A stretch of 64,000 bases of DNA, taken from Cannabis sativa (Eukaryota; Streptophyta; Magnoliopsida; Rosales; Cannabaceae). The translations under genes and the position numbers were made by a program. Under the pieces are notes generated by a model. The model ran no database searches, had not been told where the DNA came from, and saw nothing but the letters and a program-made list of their open reading frames with translations. The DNA lies in contig NC_083609.1 of assembly GCF_029168945.1 (NCBI RefSeq), positions 23,185,501 through 23,249,500 on the forward strand, given 5' to 3'. Positions 12,441-24,885 of the stretch are shown one piece after another; the first letter of the stretch is position 1, and every line of letters begins with the position of its first letter.

Positions 12441-12645
12441 AAATGTCTGTGGATGACAGGTTTAACTATTTTTGTGTTCGCATAATGGTGTTTGGGAGCT
12501 TGAGGGTAGAGATTGGGTTTATAACTCAGCTAAACATTTGACATTCAAGATTGATACGAACTTAAGCTACTCATGTTTGGTTGATCGTTTGTACGAAGAG
12601 CTCAATGTTGACAAAGGGCAGTAGGACTTTGTTGACTTAAAAATT
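12440..12645 (+). pseudogene. MULE/MuDR transposase N-terminal-like fragment
   Basis: One frame reads HNGVWELEGRDWVY, then LSYSCLVDRLYEELNVD, then GQ, a TAG stop and DFVDLK. The pattern of a GxW start and an LVDRLYEEL-NVD helix resembles the N-terminal domain found ahead of MuDR-like transposases of Mutator-like elements. It is about 55 codons long, has a stop, and is cut off at about 12645. No catalytic DDE domain or SWIM zinc finger is present. Family assignment is by pattern only. Confidence 0.45.
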
Positions 12646-13240
12646 TGTACTAGACTTCTAAGCCACACCCACTCACTAGATTGACAAGAATATAAAAAAT
12701 TGTAAAGTAATTAATGAGAGACACATCAAATTATAGTATTTCACCCCCTATGTTGTGATAGTAATGGGGCTACGCCTACTTCGAGTTTTTATTCTCACGA
12801 GATGGTGATTACAACAATTGTTTAAGAATCAGAAACTTCAAGCTCTAGAGAGAAAAAGTCTAGAGAGAGAAGCTCTGACCTTATGGGTAGTTTTCTGAAT
12901 ATGAAATATAAACTAAGGGAGCTATCCTTTTATAGGTGAAGGAGGCCCACAAAAATAGGAGATAAATTACAAATAAAATATTTTCCACCGTTGATGATGA
13001 TCTAACGGTAAAAAGTAGCTTCTGGTAAAGATATTTACTTTTTGGTGTCTGGCGGGGCTCGCTACTAGATACTCGGAGCTTATTTTTGTATTTCCCTTGG
13101 GGGTGAATTTTGACGATGATAGCTTCAAAATTTCGCTTGGTGTGTGAGACATTACTTGATAAAGGGCTTAAATAGCTTCAAAACGCAAGTTAAATTGCAT
13201 CAATCGGATAAAAATTGAGTGAGTTATGGCTACTGAAGTC
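12646..13240 (-). repeat. LTR-like promoter/leader segment, minus strand
   Basis: On the minus strand there is a TATA-like CTATAAAAGG (about 12930-12939). It is followed downstream by CT-rich AGAGCTTCTCTCTC and the phrase CTCGTGAGAATAAAAAC, an arrangement seen in plant retrotransposon R/U5 regions. Ends could not be fixed and no TSD was found. It may be part of a long LTR that also includes the tandem repeats to its right. Confidence 0.35.
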
Positions 13241-13559
13241 AGTTCAGGTTCTAGCGCCCAAGTTGACATCTGACGTCAAATTAGACATGGTATATGTGTG
13301 AAAACATCCAAGGAGAGTCCTTTGAGATGCCCCAGTGATGTTTTGACACCCCTTAGTCCTTTTATATGTTTTGGTAAAGTTGGTCACTTGTTCTCGGAGA
13401 TGTTGCTCTTTTGTAGAAATAGAAGACTCAAAACTTATGGCTTCTTGATGAGCTGAAATTAAAGTTGTGAATTTGTTTGATGTGACTTCATGGATCATTG
13501 CACTTGTGAAAAATAGACAAATGATGAAGATGACATTATATTCAGATAAGCAACACCCA

Positions 13560-14830
13560 ACGAACAAGGCAAATGTTGACCTGGGCATTAGGGCCTTCTA
13601 ACCCGAGCTTTGGGATTCTATTTTTGATACTTTTAAGGCTTCTAAGGCTTCTAAACTTGAGGACAGGGTCTCTCCCCTATTTTTGACAATGTCGGATTCC
13701 ATGGTTGTATTAGATTTGACATTCAAGCATTTAGAGGTAGTGTCCCAGGTTGATTGTCAACTTGGGCACTAGGCACAATCCTAGGTGTTAACCTGGGCGC
13801 TGGGCCTTGTTTCTAGGGACTCGAGTTTGTTGGTTTCCTCCCTGAGTTTACTTGAATCTCCATTATCTCTAATGACAGTGAAGATGTTCGAAGCACTTTT
13901 TGCTGAACTGATTTGGAAACAGCCCAGTTTGACAAAATGTCAACCTGGGCTCAGGGCGCAGTCCTAAGTGTCAACTTGGGCATTGGGTCCCTATTCTACC
14001 CCTTTGGAAGTTCCGCTTGGTCCCCAAAACTAGTTAATTCTCAATATTTTATGAAGACAAAGATGATGCTCGAAATAATTCTAGGAAAACTCCATTTTTT
14101 ATGGCCCAATTTGATAGATTGTCAACTGGATGCAGGGCCAGCCCCAAGTGTCAACCTGGGCGCTAGGCCCTATTTTTTCCGCACAAACTTGTTATTTTTC
14201 CTTCGGAAGGACTTGTTCTACATTTTTGATGAAGACAAATTCAATGCAAAAAAAAAATCTTCTGTCTGACACTTGGAAGGCACCCATATTGACAAATTGT
14301 CAACCTGGGCGTTGGGTGCTCGGGGTGGCCCCCCCTTGGGTGCTCAAAAACCAACTTGCTCCAAATCTTATTTTGATGCCTCAAATATGTCCATGATATG
14401 TTTAGTTGATGTCCCAATGCAAGTTTTGGCCACTTTGAACTAAGAAAGTCCCGAAACCCTAGTTGAGGATGTCAACTTTGGCGCCAGGTGAAACCCTAAG
14501 TGCCCAGGTTGGTTTTCAGGTTGTAGGTTCGTGTAATTTTAGCTCCCAGACCTTGTACTAGGTTGCTCCATGTCTTTATGGTACAGATTATTGAAAGATA
14601 GTGGGTTGGATTCAAGTTATTAAAGTTTGAACTTCCATCCTGAAGATCCCAAAGTCAACCTGGGCACAAGGCTAGAGTTCCTTCCCAAGTTGACTACTAT
14701 GACTCGAGTCTACTCAACTCTGTGATGTCATCCTTAATGTCATGTGTCAAACATTGATGTCCACATCACCAGGGAAAGTTTTTGTATTAACATTTTCCCC
14801 CAAGTCAATTTCACACTTGTGTGGAGTTGA
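13560..14830. repeat. Diverged tandem array, period about 180 bp
   Basis: The phrase TTGACAAAATGTCAACCTGGGC and its variants recur near 13570, 13755, 13937, 14117, 14297, 14470 and 14650, a spacing of 173-185 bp. A second, offset copy (GTGTCAACYTGGGCRYTRGG) lies about 30 bp after several of them. Units are clearly diverged and no homogenised monomer can be written. Open frames of 60-118 codons inside are repeat artefacts. Confidence 0.7.
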
Positions 14831-15430
14831 CTTGATGATGTGAACCAAGCCCGTTTCGCTCGAAAATACTAGATGGGCATCAATTTTTACAATCTTAGGC
14901 ACTTGTATCAGTTTTGTAAGCAGTCCCAGCTTAATTAGGACTTTGAACACTGTTAATTAGTCTTTGGGAATTTTGAAAACCAATTAACAAAGAGAAAAAA
15001 GAAAAAAGTTTATCTTTTTTTCGCTTATCTTTTATCTCTTTCTTTGAAAATTTGAGATTTTCTTATTTTTGTTATGACATTAGGATTAATTGGATGGAAT
15101 CTTAATCAAAGTTGAACATGTCATTAGAAATTAGAGAGAGAAAGGAAGAAGAGAAAAGACTTTTTGGCCTTTTGCTTATCATTTATCTTATCTTTTCCTA
15201 TGATTTCTCTAATTTTTCTTAAACTCAATAGCATTAGGAATTGTTGTTACCTTTTAAATTTGTATTCCTATTCCTAGTCGTATAGGAATTTTGAAATAAA
15301 CTTAAAAAGGAGAAGGGAAAAGATATAATTATATCTTTTTCTTTTCATTTACCTCTTCCTTAGAAAACTTTAAATTTAAAAGACTCCAAGTTGCTTTAGG
15401 ATTAGGATATTGGACTCAACTATAAATAAT
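14831..15430 (+). promoter_or_regulatory. AT-rich region ending in a TATA box
   Basis: No coding signal. Runs of pyrimidines and AAAGAGAAAAG-like repeats lead to CTATAAATAAT at about 15420-15430. The 2.25-kb solo LTR inserts directly after it. If that LTR is removed, the TATA box lies about 385 bp upstream of the ATG at 18061 and could be the core promoter of the Transposase_28-type gene. Functional use is inferred. Confidence 0.4.
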
Positions 15431-15985
15431 TGTAATACCCTAAAATTTAGTAATTAGATTAGAAAGTATAACTAAGTTAATTAAGTATTAATGAGAAATT
15501 ATATTATTATATGTTTTAATATGTGGAATTATTGTGTTTATTAAATTTTAAGACCCCGTTGGTGTGTTAGGGGTATTTTTGTAATTTTGATCTGAGAAGG
15601 GTGAAAATCGTAATTTTAGGGTATATTGTGTTTATGGACTATATTATTATATAGTATGTTTATTTTGTCTTTCTGCATGTGATTTCTAACAAGTTAGCAC
15701 AGTATAGTCACAACTGGGTATTTTAGGCCGAATCGGGTTTGGGGCCCAAAATACATTTTCAAGATTTATTTATGGCTTAAATGTGTTAATGAGAAAATAT
15801 GGATTATGTGATATATGTGTGTGAGTGGAAATGACAAATTTTCCCTTTTATGTGTTTATGCTTGTGTGTGCCTTAGGGGCAAAATGGTCTTTTAGCCTAA
15901 AATCTCTATTTTTTTCCAACAAAACTAATTTCAGCCAAAGGAAACATATTTTTTTTGGGTTTTGAAACCCCCAAACCGCCTCTAT

Positions 15986-16049
<64 letters not shown>

Positions 16050-17677
16050 ATTTTGTGATTTCAAACACAACTCTTGGGGGAAAGCTTGAATTTTAGTGTT
16101 GATTTTTGGTGTATGTTCTTGCTTGGAGCTTGAAGAGCATAGGTAACTATCTTTGATCTATTTTAATTTGTTTAATTTTTGAATTTGAGCTTGCTAGTGG
16201 TAAATGATGTGTTCTTAAGATTGTGGTTGCATGCTGGTGAAAAATAAGGTGAATTGTGGTAATTTTGGTATGGGTATGCTATTGCGTTCATGATTGAAGC
16301 ATCTAGGTTGCTTTGGGAGGTTTTTGGATTGGGTTTCTATGTTGAATTTTTGAGAAATTACCTTAAATTTTTGGGTTTCAAGGTTTGGTAATTTATGTGC
16401 TATTTAATTTCTTGTGGTATGCCAAGTTGTGTTTGTGGTTTGATTTTGAGCTACTTGTTGAGCTCAATTTCTTACTAATGTTAGATTGGATGGATGATGA
16501 GTAAATCTTGGTTTGTGCATAATTATTGGATGTATTTTGGTGCATGAAATGCTTGAAAAATACCTCATTTTGATTTGGAAGCTTGTTGTCAAATTATGGT
16601 ATTTTAGTATTAAGTTTGGTGCATTTTTGGGTACCCAAATATGAATTTTTCTGGGTTTTTAACCCATGAGCCACGACAAAGTTCTTGAGTGTCGCGGCCC
16701 TCGATGTGTCCAGTAAGGCAGAATGTTTTTAAAACTTGTTTTGGCCATAATTTTTGACTCCAAACTTCGTTTTGGGCGTTCTTGGTATTGTTGGAAGGCT
16801 CGTTTCGGGCTCTATGTGCTAGTCTATGATTGGAGTCCGTATTATGTGTATGTATAAAAATGAATTTGGGATTAACCCTATTTGTGGAATCTCGGGAATG
16901 TGTGACTAGGATTACCAGCGGTTGCTCTGGAACACCCAGGGATTTGGAATCTCCACATACTTGGATTATCAGGTAAGACAATGAGTTAGCACATAGAGAT
17001 TAGCATAGTGACACTCATTTATGTTATTTTGTATATTTATGCGGGAAAACAAGACTGGGGTTATTACCCTTAGTTTAGCTATTTTGTGGTCTAGGGTTAT
17101 TACTCTAGAGTGTATGTGAATGTGAATGCAATAATGTGTTATATATGTGGACATAAAGAGTTATGCGGTTAAGGCATAACTAGGATAGACTCGGTATTGA
17201 AAATCGAGATAAGCCATTCTAAGGCCTTATTGTAAATAGACGTGTGGCATCAACACTTAAGTGATTATAATTGTTATACTGTCTTACTGGGCCTTGGCTC
17301 ACGGTACTCTATTTTGCAAGAAAGGGTAAGTCGGTAGTTGAGCAGCCAAGAGATGGAGGCCTTTTGCGGTGCATTGTACATGTTTAGGCCAAGCTAGACC
17401 ACGAGGGTTGAGTCTGCAGGGGGAATTGCTGTAATCTCCTTTTTTGTCGTTTAGGTTGGTGTGTACTAATGACTTGTAATATTTTGAAAATGTTTTACGG
17501 GATCCCAAAATAAAATGGACTCTTTTAGATGTATTTTAAAGTTTAATTATTGCAAATTATTATTTTATTTTGTGTTTTAAAGTTTAATTTCTGCTCTTGG
17601 CTCTAGTATATCCTGGATTAGCGGGATTAGTGTATGTTTAGTCGCAGTACGTGACGTTCCTTTTTTAGAAAATTACA
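15431..17677 (+). mobile_element. Solo LTR (2.25 kb, TGTAAT-class), plus strand
   Basis: Starts TGTAATACCCTA and ends AAATTACA. It is homologous over its length to the 6434-8833 LTR in the other orientation: shared blocks include the conserved CACCCAGGGATTTGGAATCT region near 16935 and GGGATCCCAAAA near 17500. Flanks ATAAT (15426-15430) and ATAAG (17678-17682) match at 4 of 5 positions, so the TSD is probably decayed. It holds a CT microsatellite at 15990-16045. No gag or pol was seen. Confidence 0.75.
15988..16045. repeat. (CT)n microsatellite
   Basis: Nearly uninterrupted CT dinucleotides over about 58 bp inside the solo LTR; absent from its relative at 6434-8833, so it expanded after the copies diverged. 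Confidence 0.95.
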
Positions 17678-18060
17678 ATAAGTGAGTTAAAAACCAATTT
17701 TTTCACTCTTCTCATTCCATTCTACACGCCAATAGCAGTTAGTGAGCACCTTGGAATTTTATCTTCATTAAGCCTTCAAGCCTTCTTCACTACAAGGTAG
17801 AAAAACTCCTCTTTTTTTTTTCTTCTTCTCTTCTTGACATCGATTTTTTTTGACTTCTTCTTCTTCTTCTTCTCTTCCTTTTTTAATCTTACTCCAAGGG
17901 TTCCTTAACTCCAAAACACCTTGAAATAATTTTCCGAAGCTTCCCAAAAATCCAAAACACCTCTCTTTTGTCTTAAAGAATTCCTTCAGGCTAATTAGAC
18001 TTCTTGTAACCAAGTTTAACTTTTCTTGAGTTATAAGTAGCCTAAGTTATTGAATTTGAG
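17678..18060 (+). promoter_or_regulatory. 5' leader of the Transposase_28-type gene
   Basis: Follows the inserted solo LTR and is continuous with the TATA box at 15420 once that insertion is removed. It holds long pyrimidine runs (17805-17885, TTCTTC repeats) and no open frame in the plus direction. Read on the minus strand the same runs are polypurine, so they could equally mark the 3' LTR boundary of the minus-strand gypsy element. I cannot decide between the two. Confidence 0.35.
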
Positions 18061-19397
18061 ATGGCTAGGGTTAAGAGAAGCAGAAGATTACTTGATGAAT
18101 ATGATTCCCATGTTGCTCAGTTCATTAGAGCTGAGCTAAAAGTGCATAAGTCTAAGAACTTGGACAATGCTACTGGTGGAAAAGTGATGGCAACTGTGCT
18201 TCTCAAAGTTGCCATTGAGAGTGATGATCCAATATATTGAGCCTTTAAGCTTAGGTCCCTTGTGTCTAGTACCCTTACAGAGCTTCAAGATCAAACCATT
18301 TGAGATGACTATTGCCTCCCAAAAACTGTTGTTTGAAAGCCTTGGCATGGTGCTCCCAAGGGTTCCCAAAATACTTGTTGTAGTGCCTGGTCAAGATTCC
18401 ATATGAATGCAGGTTCTTACTTACCCTTGCATCAATGGTTCATATCCATAGCTGACTTCTTTGGTGTATGCCCCTACAAAATAAATCCCAATGGCTATAG
18501 GATTTTGTCCACCTTCTTCATCTTTTACCGTCTTAGAACTGGTCATGTCCCGACTCCTCATGAGATAAACTTTCTCTATGACTTAAAGAGGAGTCCAGCC
18601 TGGATTAAGGCTTTTATCACTTCCACCAATTCAAACCTTTTATAAAAAACATGACAAAGAGTAACTGACCTTTACTTTTAAGAGTATATCTATACTCTTG
18701 TTCTTCCATCGAGACACATCACCTTCCAAAAAGCTGACACTTTCAAAAGACATGCTCCTCTGGTTGACATGAAAAGGAGAGCTAAAGCCATGTTAATTGA
18801 CATCCCAACATGGGAGAGAGATGTCTGAACTCTCTTTAATACTAAAAATCTTTGGAAGTTTGGGTTGATTATGTCATGCCAGAGAATACTTGTTGATGTA
18901 TGGTTCTTCGATGAGTCTTGGACCATGTCACTCGTGCAAAGTGATGAAGATGCTCAGAGGGCTGTTGTCATTCTATCTTAAACTGTGACAAAAGAAGTGA
19001 CTTCTGTTCAAAATGACACAAAAAATTCAGGGAGAATATCTGTGTTCTTTGACCAGGATGATGGAGTCCAGAGAAGGATGAGGAATCAGTAGGTTACTAA
19101 CGCTTTATGTTGTGATCTTCACTTATTGACTTGTTTCTCTTTGTTGTACTAACCTCTGTTCTTTACTTTTTTTTTTTGTAGACAATATGAGTTTCTTGGC
19201 TGCCATAGCTTCATGTTCGAACTTGAAGAGGAAGATTCTAATGCCGAAGGAGTCTGAGCCTTCGGCAAGGGAAGTGGTGCAAAGCATTCCTGCTGTCTCT
19301 ACTGCTTTAAAGAAGAACGTCAAGAAAAGGAGTAGAATTGATTATGTCGCTCTTCCTGTTCATGACTATGGTAGGGAGAAGTCTAACACTATTGGTG
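18061..19397 (+). pseudogene. Transposase_28-type antisense ORF, 5' part
   Basis: Starts ATG 18061 (MARVKRSRRLLDEYDSHV) and continues through several frames because of stops and indels (TGA at 18238, shift near 18400, TAA at 18643). The stretch at 18403-18645 reads LPLHQWFISIADFFGVCPY, then INPNGYRILSTFFIFYR. This matches the LP(L/F)-LL--GIAP-QL-PNGWR-L--F pattern of Pfam Transposase_28 ('putative gypsy type transposon'). A GT...TTTTTTTTTGTAG intron is likely at about 19092-19182, before MSFLAAIASCSNLKRK. The reading frame stops at 19397 because the 17.3-kb copia nest is inserted there. It continues at 36739. Confidence 0.62.
19393..19397. repeat. Target-site duplication TGGTG, left copy
   Basis: Identical to 36734-36738. 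Together they bracket the whole nest 19398-36733 and join the coding frame on both sides. Confidence 0.85.
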
Positions 19398-21160
19398 TGT
19401 TGGGCTTTGTGCCTTAAATAAGACTCTATTTCAATGTAATCTTTTCTATTCAATTATCAATAAAGAAACAGATTTAATTTCATTACATGTTTAATGTGTT
19501 ATTTGGTTCATGTGATCATCTATTTACTTATTTGATTAATAAATTCATCCAAACCCTTATCACACTGATATTCTTGTTTATTGTGTTGTCAACATAGTGG
19601 AAAGTAAACAAGATTGTGTAATTAAATGTATTCCTAGATTTATCAGTACAGAGGGTTTAACTGATATGATAATCTACAACGTAGTTTACTTGCACCTTGG
19701 ATAAGTGCTATGTCCTTTCCAGGGCATTGGTTAAAGTAAGCTTGGGTTGGATGTATGGAGTATGCATCAGAAGGGACCGATATTGAATTTGGATTAGATA
19801 TGATAAATTTACCATAATATCTATTCAATTCAATATCACCTAGTTGATCCTAGATCAAATGATCTTAATCCTGACATGGTTAGGTTCGATCTCAAGAGTG
19901 TTATTTGTGTTCTTTGATTTGTTAGTTAAGCCTACCTTTTGGTCTGGGTGATACGTACATTTTGGGAACATGATAGTACAATTGAGTGGGGGCGCTAATC
20001 ATAGATATGGAATCTATAGCTTCCATCCAGACATAGAAGTGAAACGATGATTTCCTTCGAGCTTGGCTAAATAGAGATAAATGATAGAGCGCTCATTTTA
20101 GTGATTATATTAGTTCACTAAAATATCATTTATAGGTGGCTAAGTGTTTTAAGGATAAAATACATTGAAATGGTGTAACGATAAATTTGTCCCAATGCAA
20201 TGTAAATCATCTATAGAGGAACATTGATTATTGGGATTATAACAATGGATAATTAATAGTGTATCTATATCGTGGAATATATAGAGCGTTCTATATAACT
20301 GAGAGTGCAATTCCAAGTTCTATAGTGGTTCAACGAGGAATTAATAAGTTAGAGAATTTACTTGGTAAATTCTAGATCTACTTATTGGAAGCTCGATTAT
20401 ATAGGCCCGTGGTCCCCATACTAGTTGAGACAAACTCCTTGTAAGACTCAGTTAATTGATTTTAATTCTAAAATTAGACTATGTCTAGTTTGTGATTTTC
20501 ACTATGTTATGACTTGATTGTGAAGAAATGGTATTTTAGGGTTAATTTATTAATTAAGAGACTTTGTGGAGTCTAATTAATAAATATTATAAATGACAAT
20601 TTTATTTGATAATTATTTTAATTATTAAACAAATAGTTTTGGCATTATAGGGTTGAAATTACAAAAAGTGGTATTTGTGAAAAATAGATAAAATAGTTGA
20701 GAAAAATAGCAAAAACCAAACTAATGTGGGGCCCAATATGTGGCCGGCCACTTAGTGTCAATTTTGCTATATTTTTATCAATTTTTATTCCAAATAATTT
20801 AACCCTAACCCTATTGGAAATTAGTATAAAAGGAAGGCTATGGTCTCATTATCCAACTAATGCCTCCAAAGCTAAAAACCTAGTTTTCTCTCTAGGTTTA
20901 TGAGACCTCTTCCTTTCTTCTCTTAATTTTGAAATCCATTGTCTTCTTCACAAACCAAAATTCAGCCATTAGTGATTGAGTGCGTGCCCACACATATTAA
21001 GTAAGTCTTCAATCAGAGTGTGTAAGACTGTTAAGAATCCAAACACAAGGAAGGAGTTTCGGGCTCAGATCTTGGTGATACTCTGCTACAGAAAGGATAC
21101 AAGGGTTAGAGATCTGAGCGGAAGGAGTCATTTAATTCTGCTGCAACTACTGTAAGGTTT
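19398..21160 (+). mobile_element. Family-L 5' LTR (3' end missing)
   Basis: Begins TGTTGGGCTTTGTGCC and runs to CTGTAAGGTTT, where the minus-strand element starts. A TATA-like AGTATAAAAGG is near 20823. The final 110 bp present in other copies (to CCAACA) are absent on this side and are not found to the right either. Confidence 0.85.
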
Positions 21161-23102
21161 TGTTAGAATTATATTTTACCAGGATCTTAGATCTACTCAC
21201 AAGTATGTTGATTTAACAACCTAAATACGAACTTCTAAAACGATAAATAAAAACACATAAAAGTTAAGAAACCTTACAGTGATGGCAGCGGAATTAAGTG
21301 TCTCCTTCCACTCAGATCTCTAACCCTTGATTCCTGTCTGTAGCAGAGTATAATCAAGATCTGAGCCTAAATGTCCTTCAGTTGGATGTGATCCTTCACA
21401 GTCTTCCAATCTATGATTGATGTATGCTGTGTGTGGGCACTTCTCTCTCACAAGGAATTCAAAATTTTCTCTCTTTTTCTCTCTTGATTTCATGTGATAC
21501 AATATGGCATGAATATCAAAGCATTCAAAAGCATACCAAGAGTAGAGAGGGGGCGGCTTTATATAGGAAAAGGGAAGAGCTCAACTTTCCAAATAAACAG
21601 TTTCCTCTTTTACTGTGTAATTGATTAACTGCCTTATTTAGTGTGATCCACCACTTTCCTATTATTGCTAGGCTTTGATTAGCAATTACATGACAATTAA
21701 AATTGAAAATAATAATTGGGAAACATGCAAAGAGGTAGTCGGCCATGGTGTAATATGGGCCTCACTTGGATTTTACAGTTTCCTCAATTTTATTTCTATT
21801 TCTCCAAAAATACCACTTTCCCAATTCTAACCATTTAAATATCAAAACTAATTATTTAATAACTAAAATAGATTATTAAATAATATTGTCATTTAATATA
21901 ATTATTAATTAGACATACAAAGTCTCTTAATTAATAATTAAACCTAGAAACCCTTTTATTTACAATTTCATCCTTAAACAGTGAGAATTCACAAATTAGA
22001 CATAGTCTAACTTTTAGAATTATAATTGATTAATCATGAATCAATTATAGAGTCTTACAAACAGTATAGTCTCAACTAGAATGGGGACCATGGATCTATA
22101 TTGCTGAGCTTCCAATAAGTTGAACCGATTTACCAAGTAAATCCCTAACTTATTAATTCCTTGTTGAATCCACTCTTAGAACTTGGAATTGCACTCTCAG
22201 ACTTATATAGAGCATAATATATGTTTCGCGAAATACATATGCTATCTCATTTAACCATTGTTATAATCTTAATGTGATTAAAAGATCATCTATATAGATG
22301 ATTTACATCGAGATGGGACAAATTTACCGTTTACACCCCTCAATGTATTTTGCCCCTTAAAACACTTAGTTACCTGTAAATGATGTTTTAGTGATCTAAT
22401 ATATAGTCACCGAAACAAGAGCTCATCCATTTACTTCTATTTAACTAAGCTCAAAGGAAATCATCACTTGACTTCTATACACCACTAGAAGCTATAGATT
22501 CCATATTTATGTTCAACACTCCCACTCAGTTATGCTATCATGTTCCCAAAATATACGTATCACCCTGACCCAAAAGTAGGCTTAACTAATAAATCAAAGA
22601 ACATGAATAGCACTCCTGAGATTGAGCCTAAGCATATCAGGATTTAGATTCTCTTAATCTAAGATCAACTTCTGATATTGACTTGGAAAGATACAACGGT
22701 AAGTTTATAATATCTTATCTAAGTACAATATCGGTCCAGTCCAATGTATACTCCATACATTCGAAATTAGTATACTTTACCAATGTCTTGGAAAGAACAT
22801 AACACTTACTCCAAGTGTAAGTATACTTCATCACTGATTATCACATCAGTGTAAATCCAAAACACTGATGAACAGGGACTAAGTCTTTTGAATCATATAA
22901 TCACAATCACATTCCACTGTATTGACAATACTGTAATTGTGAATGAATATATGTTCTGGATTTAACTGATTTTGTGCATATATTAAATATGTATATTAAA
23001 CCATAAACATGTAAAATACATGTTAACATAAATCACTTCAAAATTTTAAATTGATAACTAATCAGATTGTAATGGGTTTTATTTAGGGCACAAAACCCAA
23101 CA
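21161..23102 (-). mobile_element. 3' LTR of the gag-only element
   Basis: 1942 bp, from TGTTAGAATTATATTTTACC at the left to CACAAAACCCAACA at the right. It is next to the polypurine tract, which makes it the 3' LTR in minus orientation. Nearly identical by eye to 29255-31180, including the indels, so the pair looks recent compared with other LTRs here. Confidence 0.9.
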
Positions 23103-23117
23103 AACTCCCACTTGCAC
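23103..23117 (-). other. Polypurine tract of the gag-only element
   Basis: Reads GTGCAAGTGGGAGTT on the minus strand, directly before the 3' LTR and the same as at 1969-1982. Confidence 0.85.
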
Positions 23118-24885
23118 TAACATAAAACAAGTTGTGCATTACAATCAATCTTTCGTCTCGATCCTCTGATCAAGTGTAGTATATTTGAATCCACCCATAT
23201 TTCTGGAACCAGGTTCATAAAACTTATGAAACCTCCTTAACTATATGATTTACTCATCAAGGGATACTGAAATCCTTTCTGCCCATTAAGTACATCTGAA
23301 CAAACAGAAGACATATCTCTCAAATTTTAAAATTTGGAATTGAGATAATGCAGTGTAGAATTTTCTTCAGTAAAATAACATTTTGGTAATTTCGAATTTA
23401 CAAAGTTATATCTTCTCTGATGAAGCTTGAATTATTATAGATGGGTTTTTACACTCTTCTACAATGATTCCTCCACCCCCAGAGTAACCACCATCTCAAA
23501 ATTCTTAATGAGTTGGTGTGGATATTAGGATCACTACAGCATAGTTCCTTCTAACATATAGGTCACTTTTATAAATCTTTCTTGACTGTCTCCTAATGTT
23601 CCCCATTTGATTACATCTCAGATAGCTCCCACTCAATAGTAGATGTCTGGTTAGAAACTTTTAACCTTTTACTATTGTTTTTGAGGGATATCTCGTTGTG
23701 ACTTAATATCTTAGTTTGAAACTGTAAGTTTCTTTAAGACTACATCAACAACATAGCAGTCTAGTATTTGAAGTGTAAAATACTTGCTAGAGATTAAGCA
23801 ATCAAATCAAGATATCATAAAATGTTATGAGGATTAGAAATCTTGACTCAAGTCATTCGAATAGACTATGCAAGAATTCTTCTATCTTATTCTCATAATT
23901 CTGATAAGTTATTTCTATCCATGTGAATGGTTAGATTTGTTTAATCAATGATGTTCTTAAGTTCCTATCACAAAAGTCAACCAAATGAAGATGGGTAAAG
24001 AATTTTAATATTCTCCCACTCAATTAAGGTAACGTGATACATTATCAAAGAACTTTATTGGTATCATTAACTATTACAACAGTAAATCTAAACTGGAACA
24101 TATAATCAAGATCAATGATTTATTCTGATAATAGCTAATTTATTATATTATTTCCATGTTTAAAATTATATGTCACAAAGAGTGTTGTGGAATAAAGTCC
24201 ACCCCTAAGTATATAGAGATTATGATCCACCCCTAAAAGTTGTAAAGATCATGATTCCCTAAGTGTGATAGAGGGTATGTGGAGTTGAATATAATCCAGA
24301 GTTCATTAGATATAAAAGATCGTTGAACTGCATATCATTCTTACCTTTTCTCCACCCCTATCAGATCAAAAGATCTTTTTATTAAACAATTTCTCAATAA
24401 TTGTTTTAGAATTAACAATTATTCATAAACATAGAAATAATTTCTAGTGTTTATATAGCAATAACTCTGTAAGGAGTTTAAATAACTATAGAATTTGTAT
24501 CAATAATAAAAACACATACACATACAAACATAATAAATATAATAATTGGTAATTGATTTATAAGATAAAGTAATGAAGCTAACTCATAGATTGCAATTTA
24601 TTTTAAAAAAAAAAATTATTTGCAATATTATGAGAAACGAACAGGGAATAAAATCCCAAACTTGAAATCCAAATTGTTTGAAAAATTAAACAATTAATTA
24701 AAAAAAAAATAAATGAGCTTCTTCTTTATCATAGACGACCTCCATCCACAATCCAGCTTTCAGATCTAACTCGCTAAGACAACATCCGAGTTTAAGAAGC
24801 TTGAGCTATAAGAAGAATAATAAACAAGGTTAGTAGTCCAGAATTAATAATCCAAATGAATAATAATTCACTAAAACACATCAGT
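23118..24885 (-). other. Non-coding 3' region of the gag-only element
   Basis: Lies where pol would be. I see no RT, integrase or protease motif on either strand, only AT-rich sequence with short stop-broken frames. The last 100 bp before the polypurine tract resemble the end of the autonomous relative. Confidence 0.7.

Noticed and set aside
13785..14396. Plus-strand frames of 60-118 codons
   Set aside because: They are produced by the tandem array; the repeated peptide phrases mirror the DNA repeat and no known domain appears.
12646..15430. The whole interval as one 2.8-kb gypsy 3' LTR
   Set aside because: Considered because the minus-strand gypsy needs a 3' LTR to the left, but I could not find matching ends, a TSD or a second copy in the window.
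15988..16045. CT tract as a promoter element
   Set aside because: Variable microsatellite, absent from the homologous LTR.
16610..16981. 123-codon minus-strand frame in the solo LTR
   Set aside because: The corresponding part of the homologous LTR (6434-8833) is not open.
21424..21746. Frames of 66-73 codons in the LTR, repeated at 29511-29845
   Set aside because: They recur only because the LTRs are near-identical copies. No coding-type substitution pattern, and other LTRs of the family break them.
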